64,000 nt of DNA from Microvelia longipes (taxonomy: Eukaryota > Arthropoda > Insecta > Hemiptera > Veliidae). Of the stretch, positions 11,908-41,947 are shown in pieces. The translations under genes were made by a program, and so were the position numbers. The stretch lies in the NCBI GenBank assembly GCA_018340805.1, contig JACMZG010001908.1, forward strand, positions 32,917,403-32,981,402. The letters are read 5' to 3'. The first letter of the stretch is position 1; every line of letters starts with the position of its first letter. The notes under the pieces were generated by a model. The model searched no databases. It saw nothing but the letters and a program-made list of their open reading frames with translations, and was not told where the DNA came from.

Positions 11908-11965
11908 CTGAGATGATGACGGACATACACAATACTAACAAATACTTTTTGATACTTGATACGTT
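11908..11965 (+). repeat. F2 copy, right part after LINE
   Basis: GATGATGACGGACATACACA continues the F2 motif GATGATAACAGACACACACA broken at 6671. CTGAGAT is the duplicated target site. Confidence 0.7.
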
Positions 11966-12000
11966 TTGTCGTAGTATAAAAGTGCAAATAATGTATTATA

Positions 12001-12744
12001 AAATGGGGGCCTCCGGGGGCCTCCCTGTGGCCGCTTCGCGGCCACATTGTTCTTGTTTTGTATTATGTGTTGTTTCATTATTGTTTCTTATTACATGGCA
12101 ATTTGCCATGTATCCAGCGAATTTACACCGCCTCACAAATTTGATTTTATTAATTGAGATTTTATTAATACTCTATATTAATAGTAAGCTATAATATTAA
12201 AATTAACAAGCATTATAAACAAAAATAAATATATTTAAATACATAAATAATACGTTTTATTTTATATAAGTATAAAGAATACATTAAAAAAAATCCACAC
12301 GTTGCAACTGTTGGAGAGTTACCTTGAATAAAGGGTAAGAAAAGAATTATAGTTTCAACTTCCATCAGTTTTAGTTATCGTTCACCATACGAAAGGGTAA
12401 AAACTCTTACATACATTTATGATTGTTTGTACATTTAAAGATAAATGTTAAATTTTTTTCGTAACAAATTTTATATTTGAGTAAAATCTTTAGGTTGAAA
12501 AAATATTCAAGTTTAAAAAGAATACAATTTCATGACGTCATAACTTTGATTGATGACGTAATAATGTTTTTATAAACAATAGTCCTCGTAACCTCCTCAA
12601 CAGCTCACGATTTGCAAAGTTTCGTTTCAATTTGAGAACGCCTGCGAGAGTTATCGTTATAAATTTTTTCGGACATATTTTTTTTGTTATCAGGAAGCTA
12701 ATGGGAACCGATCCCTCTCACTCCCATCCTTAATATATATATAT

Positions 12745-12804
<60 letters not shown>

Positions 12805-12870
12805 CATCAGTGGGTCTTCTATCACCCTAACCTCTTAAGTTCTTTGGAATTTCTTTGGAAATTCGCTAAG
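12001..12870 (+). repeat. F3 copy A
   Basis: Begins with GGCCTCC and the hairpin TGGCCGCTTCGCGGCCA, then TTACATGGCAATTTGCCATG (palindrome). It continues with ACATTTATGATTGTTTGTAC, CATGACGTCATAACTTTGAT, TTGCAAAGTTTCGTTTCAAT, an (AT)n tract at 12737-12802 and a CTTTGGAAATTCGCTAAG hairpin end. Same order as 38950-40268, but without the middle insert seen there. Confidence 0.75.
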
Positions 12871-13029
12871 AAGATAAAATTGAAAGTAAATAACAAATAT
12901 TGTACACTTCATGAAGGTAATATTATTTGTTATATAAGGGCAACTAAGTAAGGTGACCATGCGACTTTTATATGGTGACAAGATAAAATGAATCTACAAA
13001 TTAAATGACCCCTAATAAAATTTACTCTC
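12871..13029. other. Short unique spacer
   Basis: No feature seen between the F3 end and the TA-flanked element. Confidence 0.5.
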
Positions 13030-13437
13030 TACAGTCTATCGTTTAGTTTAAAAATCCCCAAGGTCATAAGTATTTTGGGGATTGACCAATCAGAGAAGCC
13101 GCTGCCAACCTCTCACTTAAAAAGAGAAAAAAAATCCCTACCACAATAACCGCTGTAGGGGAAAAACCTTCTTCGCGGCAATCGTTCAATTTGTTTGTGG
13201 TTCTTCTTTTGATTACATCGTTTTGAAAACAACTTTCAAAATTACTTAAAAATGATATTTTAAAATAAAACTACACAAAAGAAATGTAAAAAAACATCGC
13301 CAAGCAAATACCGGTAAAATAACCTGGTTTGTTTACATAGTTTTTTCCCGCTCCCTTCTTGCAGGGATTTTTTTGCTTAAGAATCAGTGGTGTCTAAACT
13401 GACCTGTCAAGATTTTTAAACTAAACGATAGACTGTA
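13030..13437. mobile_element. TA-flanked TIR element (mariner-type MITE)
   Basis: TIRs begin CAGTCTATCGTTTAGTTTAA at 13032 and in reverse complement at 13435, about 25 bp matching, flanked by TA on both sides (13030-13031 and 13436-13437). A TA target site and CAGT-type ends fit Tc1/mariner. The 404-bp interior has no transposase frame, so this is non-autonomous. Confidence 0.8.
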
Positions 13438-13924
13438 AGTATGTTTTTTTTAAGTTGTAAAGAATAAGAAAATTTTATATTGCACCTCAATCTGGTAAGC
13501 GGAAACTGCCTGAAGTGTGTATTATTAAAACATTTCCCTCTCCCAGTAAAATTTTCAACTTGTACAGAAAAAATTACATTTGATTTTTTTATTTTCATAT
13601 GAAATGTAATAGATTAAAATCTAACCAAAAATAAATATAAAATAAAATGTAAATAGTAAGATAACTCTAAAAGAGTAAGAGACGAAAGTGAAAATAAAAA
13701 TAGCTGTGATGAATTAAAATAGATTTTTGATTAGGTTGGATAAACTGTATACAACTCATTTTAGACTTTAGATTTTAGAGACTATCTTAGACTAAGATTA
13801 GACTTAACGATTATACTAATAGACTAATTACTATAAATTTATATTTTCCTCTAGCAGCCACTTCCTCTCACAGTTGAATAGCAAAATAAGACATATAAAT
13901 AAATAAAAAGTTGGCATAATTCAT
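13438..13924. other. AT-rich spacer
   Basis: No supported feature. Confidence 0.5.
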
Positions 13925-14350
13925 AAAATTCTGGGGTGATGGTCCCCATGCTAGCGATCCTTTATAATTCAATTTCATGACTTAAGGATCCAGCTTATGA
14001 TTTAGCAGGTAATCAATCAATTATCAAGTACTACTTTTGACTTAACTTTTCTGTATTTTGCAAAGAAAATGCGCATAATAATACTTCTGGTAATACAAAA
14101 CTATGCCTCTCAAAACGGCAGTGAGCACTATTATTTGCACTAGTTTAAAGCTCATTTAGGGCTTATCTATAAAAGTTTACGAGTAATGCTTAATAATTGA
14201 GTAACTGCTTTAGTTTTAAAACATAACCAGAACCCTAAGCAAGAAAATGGATTCAGCATGGAACGGATATTAAGTTCGGAAACACGTATTCCAGTGGAAA
14301 TTTGCCCGACATACACCGCGCCAGAATTATTTAGTAGTTATAATTATTTA
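13925..14350. repeat. F1 fold-back copy 2
   Basis: GGGGTGATGGTCC, TTCTGTATTTTGCAAAGAAA and ATGCGC on the left mirror TGAGTAACTGCTT, CGGAAACACG, GAAATTTGCCCGAC and CCGCGCCAGAATTAT on the right. The loop (about 14080-14160, AAAACTATGCCTCT and TTTGCACTAGTTTAA) is the reverse complement of the loop in the 1-1352 copy. Confidence 0.75.
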
Positions 14351-14374
14351 TTTAGTTTATAAACTTATTTATTT

Positions 14375-14400
14375 ATATATATATAATATATATATATATA

Positions 14401-14445
<45 letters not shown>

Positions 14446-14466
14446 GATATATAATATATATATAAT
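14375..14466. repeat. (AT)n microsatellite
   Basis: AT dinucleotide tract adjoining the F1 copy, followed by a short (GT)n. Confidence 0.95.
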
Positions 14467-15262
14467 GTGTTGTGTGTGTGTTTGTCTTTTAAAATTATAA
14501 TGTAAAAAATGTTTAAATTGTGTGTTTAAAAATTTCATAATTAAGGTCATGAATTTTTTAAAGCTTATAAACCATTAAACAAAAAAGGTACTAAATTAAT
14601 AGGTTATGATCCTTTCTTTTATATCTATACAATATAAAATTTGTATAATTCAGACATTGTTTTATTGTACATTTTTAATTTTTTGTTAAAAACATTAATG
14701 ATTGAAAGGAAATAGGTAATGAAATTTATGAGCTAATTATTCATAAGAAATCCTGTAAGAGACACAATATTATCTTTGTTTATTCAATTAATCATATGCC
14801 AGACGCTAAGGAGGACTGCGCTGCAGGCGCATAGTTGTATCTAATTTTGAATAAAATGTGGCAATTAATTATAGTATTTTATATATTTATTTAATAATAT
14901 TACATTATGCAATAAAAATGCAATCTCTTACTTGATATAAATGCACGGACACTAATGAATTAATAAATACATACATACATTAATAGTCTGTTATAATAAT
15001 AGTCACAAAAAAACAAGACGTATAGTATCTAACGAGTCCCAAATTAATGTTTAAACATTTGAACAATATTATATAAACAACTCAGAAAAATTACAAATTA
15101 TTATTGAATGCTAAACTTAAAACGACAATTAATTCATAAATTAGAAAACACACACGTCATCTTATAAAATAAGCAGTAAAAGAATGAAGGGATATTAAGG
15201 GCACACATATCTATAAATATAAATTAATTCTAGAAAATATGGGGAGGAGTGTTATCAACTAT
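14467..15262. other. AT-rich spacer
   Basis: No supported gene. A small GC-richer island at 14795-14840 is discussed under rejected items. Confidence 0.5.
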
Positions 15263-15785
15263 CGCAAAATTGGCTGAACTTCGGTATACGGTGCACCCTG
15301 TTATCAATACTATATATCGATATATTTTTAGTTTAGAGATGTGACGTAGGAATAATCGATATATGCCTTTTCTTTTACGTTTATGAACATATTTTATTAT
15401 TTTTTAAATGTTTTTTTGTTGTTTGTGTTTTTTTTAATTTGTTGTAAATGGTTTATAACTATTTCATTTTTTTTTTATGTTTTTATGATGTTTTAACTAT
15501 GTTTCCATAAGAATAATCGATGATACACCACATCTAATTTTATGTTACGCGTATTTTTTATGTATTTTTGTGTTTGTTATTTTCAGGTTTTTATATATTT
15601 TGTTGTTAATGTTTCATTTATTTGTTGTATGGTTTTTTAATGTTTTAATTTTAATTAATAATTTAACGACGCTGCTTATCTTTTAAGTGCTCAGTTCTCG
15701 TATACGTGTCGCGTAACTAAAAATATATCGATATTATATATATATATAACAGGTGCACCGTATACCGAAGATTTACCGCAAAATT
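15263..15785. mobile_element. TIR element with 9-bp target duplication, copy 1
   Basis: CGCAAAATT at 15263-15271 and 15777-15785 flank a 505-bp element. Long TIRs share CTTCGGTATACGGTGCACC, TGTTAT and ATATCGATATATTTTTAGTT (about 55 bp). A 9-bp target duplication and long TIRs suggest a Mutator-like MITE. There is no coding frame. A second copy is at 54938-55415. Confidence 0.75.
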
Positions 15786-16099
15786 TAAGTTTTTTAAATT
15801 TTTATTTTATTGATGGATGAAAAAAAAAAATAAAATGACAAAAGTCTTCCTACTGACTCCGGTCTTTGGGAGTTCCTTATAAGAGGAACATTATCCCTAA
15901 TCAAGATAATAATTGTCAAATTAATATTAATCATAAATAATGCTGCCGGGGCGGACAATAAATATTAAAAAAAGTAAGTTTATAAAAAGGAAAATATATA
16001 TTATGGAAAATATACATTATGCAAATATATATACATATACATATACATACATATATACATATATATGTATATACATATATATACATATACATATTATAT
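15786..16099. other. Spacer with (ATAC)n/(AT)n simple repeat
   Basis: Holds a mixed ATAC/ATAT simple repeat at about 16027-16095; otherwise featureless. Confidence 0.6.
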
Positions 16100-16168
16100 C
16101 AATAAAATTGGGTACGGGGTACCTCGGAACTTATTACATCCGATTCGTTACGATCATCCACCCAGAAG
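16100..16168 (+). repeat. F2 fragment
   Basis: GGGTACGGGGTACCTCGGAA, then ACATCCGATTCG and CGATCATCC: the terminal part of F2 only. Confidence 0.7.
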
Positions 16169-16357
16169 TTACAAGTCTTTAATATTATACTTGCAACACC
16201 TCGTGGGGCCCTGCCACTTGATGTTGTTAAGATAAACTACACTAATATTAAACTGGGCCCTGTTTTTAGGTAAAAAGGATGTATAAAACTTAAACAAGTG
16301 GCCTCGTATTTTTCTTTTTGAGGGCCCATAACCGCTAGGGGCGCCCGCCATATTCAC
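16169..16357 (-). other. Short open frame with YY1-like ATG context
   Basis: A 62-codon minus frame starts at AATATGGCGG and reads MNMAGAPSGYGPSKRKIRGH before losing protein-like composition. AATATGGCGG matches a YY1/PHO-type element that often overlaps a start codon in promoters and retrotransposon 5' ends. I see no homology and regard it as a repeat end rather than a gene. The flank 16361-16393 carries two small palindromes. Confidence 0.2.
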
Positions 16358-16393
16358 TCAGTGAATTAGGTCTTCAATGAAACCATGAAGACA

Positions 16394-16733
16394 ATATAAA
16401 AGTATTATTTATTATACCCATATGATTTTATTGGATGGCTATCTACCATATTATTTTTCTAAGCTTTAATTAACCTATGACTGTAACAACATAGGTACGT
16501 ATTTGGCTCCCTATTAACTCTGAGGTCTAGGGTAGCGAGACTGAAGTAATAATAACTTATGTCATGATTTGCATAATCATGACATTCTGAGGATGAGTAA
16601 AGTGAGTCCAAAGACATGAGGAAATGTACCCAATTTTTAGCGAATTTTCAAAAAAAATTGAGCTTATGAGGATGTGGTTATAAAGGGTGGTTGGGTGTGG
16701 GAGATGGATTTGTTGGAAAGGGTGGGGGATTCA

Positions 16734-16740
<7 letters not shown>
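16394..16740. other. Spacer
   Basis: No gene. An AGCGAATTTTCAAA hairpin remnant sits at about 16636-16668 before a G-rich run leading to the microsatellite. Confidence 0.5.
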
Positions 16741-16790
<50 letters not shown>

Positions 16791-16812
16791 TATATTATAT
16801 ATATATATATAT

Positions 16813-16865
<53 letters not shown>

Positions 16866-16905
16866 TGTGTGTGTGTGTGTACATATATGTGTATGTATGT
16901 ATGTA
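16739..16905. repeat. (AT)n then (GT)n compound microsatellite
   Basis: About 85 bp of AT followed by about 60 bp of GT repeats. Confidence 0.95.
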
Positions 16906-16964
16906 CGAGATTTTTGAGTCCTAGACGTTACTATAGGACAATATAACTTTCAAAAACTTTCTTG

Positions 16965-17070
16965 GATAAAAATGAAACTTAGTACAAAAATCAACCCTCG
17001 TAAAGTCCCGGACACTATTGTTTATTGTTACGTCATTAACCCAGAAAAATGACCCCACAAACATTTAAAA
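16965..17070 (-). repeat. Core fragment of F1/F2 type
   Basis: Reverse complement reads GGGTTAATGACGTAACAATA, then GGGTTGATTTTTGTACTAAG, i.e. the shared core only. Confidence 0.6.
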
Positions 17071-17554
17071 AAATCATAAATTTTTTATATAGTGTTTAGA
17101 TTAATCTGAAAGTTTTTACACATAAACTACTATGTATGATTCACTTAAATGTGAAGTTCCGTTTCATTATCAGTATTAGTTCTGGTTTTATTGATTGACA
17201 TGTAAATGTCAAACAAAACATTATTTCAATATTTAACACAATGTAAAAAATCAAGTTTTTTCACTACAGTAAAAAAACACACGGTGTTTAAAATCAGTTG
17301 ACAGCGTGGGAAAATAATACCAGGGATCCAATGAGGTTATTCCTGGATGTCGAACCACGCCCACACTTACAAATTGGACACACCTCATTGGTTCCTCAAC
17401 ACTATTTTCCACTTATTAATTGATAATGTTCAACAGCCCCCAGCGCTGAGGCTATAGAGCGGCAAAGAGGCTGAAGGCCTTTTGTTTATAATTGAGATAG
17501 AGAGGCTTAATTTCACATGTGATCATGTTAATTTCGTGGTCAAATAAAAGTTAC
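17071..17554. other. Spacer / intron 3' of exon J
   Basis: Presumed intron following exon J. A short inverted repeat (CCAATGAGGT at 17330 and ACCTCATTGG at 17382, with surrounding GGGAAAATA/TATTTTCC) marks a decayed small fold-back element at about 17305-17430. Confidence 0.5.
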
Positions 17555-36859
<19,305 letters not shown>

Positions 36860-37209
36860 CTGAAACAGATACAAAAACTATTAACAACACATTTAGAAAC
36901 AACGTGAGATATAAAATATTATGTTCGGTATAAGTCAGTGTCATGTGGATACTGAAAATAAAATTTGAGTACCTATAGCTCGGAATATAATCAATAGATC
37001 TTTACTAAACTTTAAACTTAGACAACTAAGTGTAAAAGTTCAGAATAATAGTTATTTGTGTAACCAGGCAGGAAAATGGAATATTACTAACTAGTATCGA
37101 ACTTTGACTGATAATACAGATCTTATCATCGAGAAAGTTGACAACAGAGTAGCGCTCGATTTTGTGTTTGACAGTTCTTTCAAATACGCTAACACAACGT
37201 TTTACTTAC
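36860..37209 (-). other. Interval between Crypton-like exon and exon A
   Basis: 350 bp with consensus splice borders at both ends (donor at 37209, acceptor at 36861) but incompatible phases (1 versus 0). No other feature. Confidence 0.5.
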
Positions 37210-37378
37210 ATTCTTTACTTTTTTTCTCTGAGCACCATTCTTTGAACACTTCATATGCTTTGAGATACCTACTTCCTGATTTTCCGGGTAGTAGACTCTC
37301 TTTGGTATTTGTAGCTATTTCCAAAACATCCGACGGGGTATGTTCTAAAAGTTCGTTTATATCTTCGACGATATTCAT
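37210..37378 (-). CDS. Crypton-like / tyrosine-recombinase-like protein, first exon
   Basis: The ATG at 37378 has an in-frame TAG just upstream and opens 56 codons, MNIVEDINELLEHTPSDVLE... to ...VFKEWCSEKKSKE. The exon ends at a consensus donor T|GTAAGT (phase 1). The pattern (acidic N-terminus, A-x-N-x-x-x-x-L-L-P-x-K-S-x-x-R-Y, then [VF]-x-x-W-x-x-x-K-K) is one I associate with arthropod proteins derived from Crypton-type tyrosine recombinases, where this is the DNA-binding N-terminal domain. It is on the same strand as the CCDC141-like gene, about 350 bp before exon A, but its phase does not fit exon A. It may be a separate young gene, a transposon remnant or an alternative first exon. The exon is likely real; the family call is moderate. 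Confidence 0.5.
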
Positions 37379-37855
37379 CACAAAACGCTATAAAACTGCT
37401 ATAGAATACACTAACTTTTAAATTGTATTAAATAAGGGTTCGTATGATAAAAGTGGTGAATGACTCGACAAAAAAAGATGAGATAATAAACCCAAGACAA
37501 AAAGTGTTGCCTTTAAAATAATCAATAAAATTTATTTCTAATTAAAGATTTACATTACAAACTGTTTTATTTTAATTTTAATTAGTTAAATAATGTAATT
37601 ATTCATTATATAAATTATTAAATAAATTCAATAGGCTAATAATTTGATTATTAACTAATCATATTTACAAAAATTATCCATTAACTTTCTTTACCAGCAT
37701 AGGTAGGAGCGGCTGGGAAATGCTACTTTCCTGCCTAGGCAGGTAAAGTGCAGTCATTCATGACTAATTACCAGCCGATCTGGGAAATGCTACTTTCTCG
37801 CCTAAAATTAGTTCAGTAATGCTTCATTTTCCTGCCTGCAGATAATAGTTATTTA
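37379..37855. other. Spacer with short repeated motif
   Basis: TGGGAAATGCTACTTTC occurs twice (about 37715 and 37781), each near CTGCCTA or CGCCTAA. No gene. Confidence 0.5.
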
Positions 37856-37970
37856 TGCCATAAGGCTGAGAAGTTTGTCTTTATGTCACGGCAATTAGAT
37901 TTACCGACGAGCGAAGCGAGTCGGGAAAAATTGCCAAGACATAAAGACATTCTCAGCCGGATGGCATACA
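37856..37970. repeat. Imperfect ~113-bp hairpin with GCGAAGC apex region
   Basis: TATGCCAT, GGCTGAGA, GTCTTTATGTC and GGCAAT on the left pair in order with ATTGCC, GACATAAAGAC, TCTCAGCC and ATGGCATA on the right. The apex holds GACGAGCGAAGCGAGTC. Small asymmetric bulges separate the paired blocks. Confidence 0.75.
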
Positions 37971-38659
37971 CTATTTTTTTGAGGTAGGACTCATTAAATA
38001 AAGCACTCATTAAAAAAATCAAAAAATAGCACTCATTAAACTGCGCTAATTGAAAAAAAAAAAACAAACGTCCAATTATTATTAACTCCATATTATCGCC
38101 GTCAGTAAATTCATCCATAGCTTCACACTTTTACTCAAAAATGTAAAAGCTTTACAAATTAATACACAAAAATTGTCAATTAGAAAACCTTTTAAAACCG
38201 AAAAAAATAGTCTACGAACAAAAACAGAAACAAAATGAACGTTTTTAAATAAATCTCATGACGGTTTTACACAGATTGTTTTTTTGAACACGCTACATTA
38301 CAGTAATGGCGGCAATATATGAATTACTTTTACGTCCTAGGAGTTTTTTTACATTCATTATTGTCCTCGGAGGTGAAAAGTACTAAATAACCTCCTATAA
38401 CAATAATGATTGACTTCTCATCCTAAAAACGGTCCAATAAAGTGTTCAATTACGTACTACCTCAAAAAAACATATTTTACGCCTCATCCAGATCTGTTCT
38501 AAAATAATAATAGCAGTAAGTGTTAAAAAATGTTCAGTTCTAACAGCTTAAATATAATCAATGGATTATGAATTATCTTTAAATTTAACCATTTATATCT
38601 TAAATAATATGAATTAGTAATATTTATACATCTTAAAATATAATATTTTGAGTTCTGAA
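37971..38659. other. AT-rich spacer
   Basis: No gene. CACTCATTAAA-type short repeats occur at 37990-38045. Confidence 0.5.
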
Positions 38660-38800
38660 ATAATAAGGGTCGAGTAAACCAAATGTTTTTAGTCCAAGAG
38701 CCGGAACTGAAAAAATGTGTATTACTTACATTTTGTACTACTTCAAACCAAAATTTTCTGACGATATACCTTAACTTATGAGAAAAAACGTTGTCTGCCT
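38660..38800 (-). repeat. Dispersed repeat R6, copy 1
   Basis: Reverse complement GGTATATCGTCAGAAAATTT, TGGTTTGAAGTAGTACAAAA, GGCTCTTGGACTAAAAACAT matches 40365-40480 on the plus strand. Confidence 0.65.
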
Positions 38801-38949
38801 ATCCAGAGTGGAGCCTTTCATATGTTGCGGTTTCCTGTGGTCATGTGCAAAACACGAAGGGGAATTTTTATAGAAGATGAAATGCTCTATAAAACGAGTT
38901 TTAAATCGTCAAAATCAGATGACTACTATTAAATTTATGGATTTTTCAA

Positions 38950-40086
38950 AAAAAAAAAAAAATAAATAAATACGGGCCTTCGGGCCTCGGCGCTTCGCGC
39001 ATCGTCCGCTCCGCGGCGTCGGCCCACCGGGCCGCTTCGCGGCCCGGGGGCCTCCCTGTGGCCGCTTTGCGGCCACATTGTTGTTGTTTTGTATTATGTG
39101 TTGTTTCATTATTGTTCTTGTTACATGGCATTTTGCCATGTATCTAGCGAATTTTCACAGCCTCTCCACACAGGCCCGCTTCGCGGGCCTGAGTGGCTTT
39201 CTCACAAACTTGATTTTACTAATTGAGATTTTAAATAAAAATACCGTTTCCGTCACTAAAGATTGTCTGATTGAGCTGAAACCGGTCGCAATGGTTTTAG
39301 AATGACTTCGACCATATAAAGACAACTTCAACACTTACTTACATTTATGATTGTTTATAAAATTTAAAGAAAAATGTCAAATTTTTTTTGTAAACAAATT
39401 GTTTATTTGAGTAAAATCTTAAGGTTGAAAAAAATATATTCATGATTATTTAAAATAAAAATACCGTTTGCGTCACTTAGGATTGTCCGATTGAGCTGAA
39501 ACTGGTCGCATTCGTTTTAAAATAACTTCGACCATATAAAGACTACTTCGATGTTCTTCCTCTTTACGGGTCTGCTTAGCTCTGCGTGGTTCAGTGGAAG
39601 CCATTTTTGCCCTGTCTCTCTGGGACAGTAGGCTTACCATGATGGAGCAAGAGGTAGAGGTCTCTCTTTTACTATATCCCCACCCTCTAACACTACTGAA
39701 CCCAACAGATATCGTACGAGTCTTTGACCTAGACGTATACATATATACAAGATTATATTATATATGTATACCAATTGCGCCATTTGTGATGGTTCGATTG
39801 AGCTGAAATTGGTCTTAATCGATTCAGCTAGCCGTCTACCTAAATACTAGATACCTTGTTTTAAAGCCATTTTAAGTTTCAAAAAAAAAATTTTTTCATA
39901 ACGTCATAACTTTGGTTGATGACGTCATAATGTTTTTATAAACAATAGGCCTCGTAACCTCCTCAACAACTTGCGATTTGCAAAGTTTCGTTTCAATTTG
40001 AGAACGCCTTCGAGAGTTATCGTTCGCCATACGAAAGGTAGAACTCTTACATACATATATATTATATATATAATATATATATATAT

Positions 40087-40143
<57 letters not shown>

Positions 40144-40268
40144 TTTTTCGGACATATATTTTTGTTATCAGGAAGCCAATAGAAACCGATTCCACTCACT
40201 CCCACCCTCAACTTCCGTCATCCGAACAACCTCATAAGCGTCATTTTCATTATGAAAATTCGCTAATA
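38950..40268 (+). repeat. F3 copy B, long form with GC-rich hairpin cluster
   Basis: Opens with a row of perfect GC-rich hairpins (CGGGCCTTCGGGCC, GCGCTTCGCGC, GGGCCGCTTCGCGGCCC, GTGGCCGCTTTGCGGCCAC, AGGCCCGCTTCGCGGGCCT). TTACATGGCATTTTGCCATG follows, then two direct copies of GATTG(A)TC(T/C)GATTGAGCTG (about 39265 and 39482), a gene-like insert at 39550-39780, CATAACGTCATAACTTTGGT, the core end, an (AT)n tract at 40045-40145 and a final ATGAAAATTCGCTAA hairpin. Confidence 0.75.
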
Positions 40269-40364
40269 GTTAATTTATATAGTCAACTAATTTCTTTTTT
40301 GATATTTTGAGCAAACGCATTCACTTGAAAGGTTACACTTTAGATATGCAGCCTTTGTTTTTCC

Positions 40365-40485
40365 TTAATAATTTAAGGTATATTTTCAGAAAAATTTGGT
40401 TTGAAATAGTACAAAATAGGTCACATTTTTTAGGCCTGGCTCTTGGAATATCAAAATTTGGTTTACTTTTTTTAGAGCGCCTGCT
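40365..40485 (+). repeat. Dispersed repeat R6, copy 2
   Basis: GGTATATTTTCAGAAAAATT, TGGTTTGAAATAGTACAAAA and GGCTCTTGGAATATCAAAAT match 38660-38800. It is followed by a GAGCGCCTGCTCC / GTGCAGGTGCTC imperfect hairpin. Confidence 0.65.
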
Positions 40486-41947
40486 CCACGTAGTGCAGGT
40501 GCTCAGTATCTTTATTTATAAAATACAGAATTAACAATAATAAAGTCCAATTTTGCCATTAAGGTCAAACAATGCACATTTTTCTTTTGTCTTCTTTGAT
40601 GCTTATATTATTGATACATACGAGTACATATTAGGGTTCTAGTGTTTACATGTTTATGATATATAGACACGTCCATAATGGCGTGTTAAAAGTACCATCT
40701 CATATGGGATGTGTCCTGATGTCCCTAGCGTCATCTACTGCTTAAGGTATGAATGTATAAAGGCATAGGTACATATGAGCAAGTATGGTTTCTATATTTG
40801 GCACAATGACTCAGTTTGTCATTTTCCTAATTTCTGATCGAATAATATTAAAATTTTCCCATTTTTTTTAAGTTGTTCCAAGTACAGGATTATATTAATT
40901 ATTACATCAATTTTTTTATATTAATTATTTACGGGAAATATTTTATTGTACAGAAAATTCAAGAATAGCTTTGAACTATAAGTAGCTACAGTTAAAACTT
41001 TTAACTAAAACTATTCTAACTAGGTCTGAGTAGACACGTTCTATGCTTATCAAGATCTGTTCCTAAATAATACTGTATATGGTGTTATATATCATTCTTA
41101 TTGACAAGGAACTTAGTCCCAAGCAATCATAGAGCATGGCTTAACAATCGCCAAATAGACAAGAGCAACCTTAAAAATAACTTTTTTGCTGTTACAACTG
41201 TTAATAACTTTTTTTGTAGTCCTCAACGGAAAATGCTACAAAAAATTAGCTACAGCAGCTACGCAGCTCCAGTATTACTTCTAGTATACAATAATTAATA
41301 CTAAATACATAATACTGTATACTTTACTCATTTAATGTAACTAACTTTGTAATGTAACTTTAATGTAACTGTATACTTTAATACTCATACTTAGTGTACA
41401 TAATACTAAATAAAAAATAAAAGCTTGAATGAATTTACTCTCATAATAATTTTTTGTTTTTACTTCTTTTTTTTTGTTTTAGATTTAATTGCATTACCAT
41501 TTCCTTATTAGTACGTCTAAATTTTTTAAATATTAAGAAATGTTTTTCTCTTTTTATGTGGGCTAAAAACTTTAATTATAACATTTTATTGTTGTAATTT
41601 ATAGATATCAAATAAAGGATTAAATAATACTTTAAACTTACAACATAAATGATAGAAAACTACCATTTTCACCACCAGGAATATATTTTGTTTGTCAGAA
41701 AAACAGACAGATTGGATTGAAGTCTATAGGCACTCTGCCAACCCCTCCAATAAAAGCTATCATTGTTCTACATTCTAAAATGTATCTAAAATTTATTTTT
41801 GTCTAAAATAAATGTTGACATGACTAATAATTAAAACCAAACTAGAGTGAAATGGTTAATTTGAATCATTTTAAGATTATATTAACACCCAATCTATGAT
41901 AAGATGATTTTAATAAAAATTATGTATTAATGTATTACCTACAAAAC
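40486..41947. other. AT-rich spacer
   Basis: No supported feature. Repeated TAATACT/TGTATACTTTA words at 41065-41410 are low-complexity. Confidence 0.5.

Noticed and set aside
14792..14840. Possible last exon reading YNYAPAAQSSLASGI before TGA, with AATAAA just downstream (minus)
   Set aside because: Only 15 codons, and entry phase 2 does not fit the phase-0 exit of exon J; no independent support.
37104..37421. 105-codon plus-strand frame
   Set aside because: It is the antisense shadow of the Crypton-like first exon, which has a start codon and a consensus donor.
40190..40268. Helitron 3' end (hairpin GCGAATTTTC..GAAAATTCGC then TAA, seen in several repeats)
   Set aside because: CTAA is right at the stem instead of 10-12 nt downstream, and no TC 5' end or Rep/helicase was found.
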